64,000 bases of DNA. Source: Phymorhynchus buccinoides. Lineage: Eukaryota; Mollusca; Gastropoda; Neogastropoda; Raphitomidae. The stretch covers positions 46,555,263-46,619,262 of the forward strand of contig CM065697.1 of the NCBI GenBank assembly GCA_017654935.2, in the 5' to 3' direction. A program made the translations under genes and the position numbers. Below, in pieces: positions 63,010 to 64,000 of this stretch (position 1 is its first letter; each line of letters starts with the position of its first letter). The notes under the pieces were generated by a model, which saw only the letters and a program-made list of their open reading frames with translations, was not told the origin of the DNA and did no database searches.

Positions 63010-64000
63010 TCATTGCACGGTGTGTTCGCCACATTGACTCCACGTGGAGAGTCTGGTTGATTTTTGGGGGTGGGGAAGTCACGAATGGCTTGGGAGTGTT
63101 GCTGGCTTGGTCGCACACTGTCAAGAGTGATTTCAAAGCCAGCAAAGTCCACTGTGTCTTGGCCAAAGACGAACTTGTCAGGATTGAGGGTGATTCCATG
63201 GCGACCACAGACATCAAGCCATTGGACTGTCTGAAAGAAGCTGTCTTCCAGGGTGTCAGCCCAAAGTAAGGCATCATCAACGCATTTGGTTTTGTTTGGA
63301 ATGTCGGCGACGATTTCGTCATACCGCCTGGTGTAGCCGTCACCCTAAGCAATGTATCCCTGAGGGGCTGTTTTGTAGCGGTACCTGCCCCAAGGTGTAA
63401 TGAAGGTCGTGAGGTGGCGATCTTCTTCTCTGATTGGAACGCTATGGTAGCCATTCCACGCATCGAGGACGGTTTTCTTCTGGCCTTGAGGTACAGATCT
63501 CGCTTGATGGAAGGGAGAGGGAGTGTGGTGAGTTTCTCTGGTTGCGTAATTGTTCAGGGGCTGGAAGTCAACCGTACGGCGTGGTTTACCATTTTTCTTT
63601 GCACAGACAACCATTCTGTGGTACCAGGTGACAGGCTCACCAACAGGCACTGGTTCCAGGACTCCAAGTCGAACATCTTGATCCAGTCCGGTCTTCACTT
63701 CTTGCTGCCAATGGAGTGGAACTGGGATAGGTGTGTAAAGAGCTACGGGCTGTGCGTTTGGGTCGATCATGAGATGAAATGGTGGGCCTTCCATGAGTGG
63801 TAGGGGCTGTTGGTCACACGTATTGAACGTGCTGGACTTGTAGTAGTCCAGGAGGTACTGTTGCAGTTTCTCTCGATTCTCCTCTGTAGCTGGGAATGGC
63901 AGCCGCGTTGGTGGAGGAGGGGGTTTCTGGCGACGGGGGCAGTCACAAGGGTTGGTGTGCAGTGCAGCGCAGTGTTGTGAGATGCCGCCAACGGTGGGGA
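63010..64000 (-). mobile_element. Ty3/gypsy retrotransposon reverse transcriptase, partial, one in-frame stop
   Basis: Reading the - strand from the right edge, one frame runs through HTNPCDCPRRQKPPPPP, LPFPATEENREKLQQYLLDY, PLMEGPPFHLMIDPNAQPVA, VPLHWQQEVKTGLDQDVRLG and CAKKNGKPRRTVDFQPLNNY to TFITPWGRYRYKTAPQGYIA, then TAG at 63345-63347. The same frame continues with GYTRRYDEIVADIPNKTK and CVDDALLWAD (the FxDD/YxDD box with Cys in the aromatic position). Homology fades near 63055, so the element is 3'-truncated; gag and protease lie off the right edge. Relationship to metazoan Ty3/gypsy pol is clear. Confidence 0.92.

Noticed and set aside
63005..63463. 152-codon - strand ORF overlapping the RT
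   Set aside because: Wrong frame; the RT homology (GYTRRYDEIVADIP, CVDDALLW) is in the frame of the upstream pol sequence after its stop.

Overview
This is a repeat-rich animal nuclear DNA window, probably from a mollusc or another lophotrochozoan. Genes are split into short exons by long GT-AG introns, and there are no bacterial operons. The intergenic and intronic DNA is packed with SINEs, LINE 3' ends, TIR/MITE elements and minisatellites. The taxon is my inference from repeat style and gene content; the animal nature is clear from gene structure.

Two protein-coding genes, both on the + strand, can be rebuilt from exons. (1) About 354-21118: a PdxS/SNZ/PDX1-like gene (the synthase subunit of pyridoxal 5'-phosphate synthase), with its 5' end off the left edge. 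Six exons align end to end with the PdxS barrel. All three classic catalytic residues look replaced (Asp24 to Ala, Lys81 to Arg, Lys149 to Thr in Bacillus numbering), a loop is shortened, and the last exon adds a tail of about 300 residues rich in Ser/Thr and built of degenerate repeats. It is best read as a PdxS pseudoenzyme with a new tail. (2) 34889-56746: a complete UMPS gene (orotate phosphoribosyltransferase fused to orotidine 5'-phosphate decarboxylase) in 11 exons giving 493 residues. Catalytic motifs are intact and every exon junction is phase-consistent. Its introns hold tandem half-copies of its own exons 2, 4 and 5, with splice sites kept.

Layout: 1-21.1 kb PdxS-like gene with repeat-filled introns; 21.1-34.9 kb intergenic DNA with LINE fragments, a SINE with clear target duplication, a Tc1-like deletion derivative, and a 37-bp pyrimidine-rich minisatellite; 34.9-56.7 kb UMPS; 56.7-63.0 kb intergenic DNA with LINE remnants; 63.0-64.0 kb a Ty3/gypsy reverse transcriptase fragment on the - strand, running off the right edge.

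The mobile fraction includes several TTAA-flanked piggyBac-like MITE families, pogo/Tc1-like MITEs with TA duplications, a hAT-like MITE with 5-bp duplications, foldback elements, and at least four satellite arrays made from pieces of those elements or of the UMPS gene. There is no sign of functional coupling between the two genes beyond adjacency.
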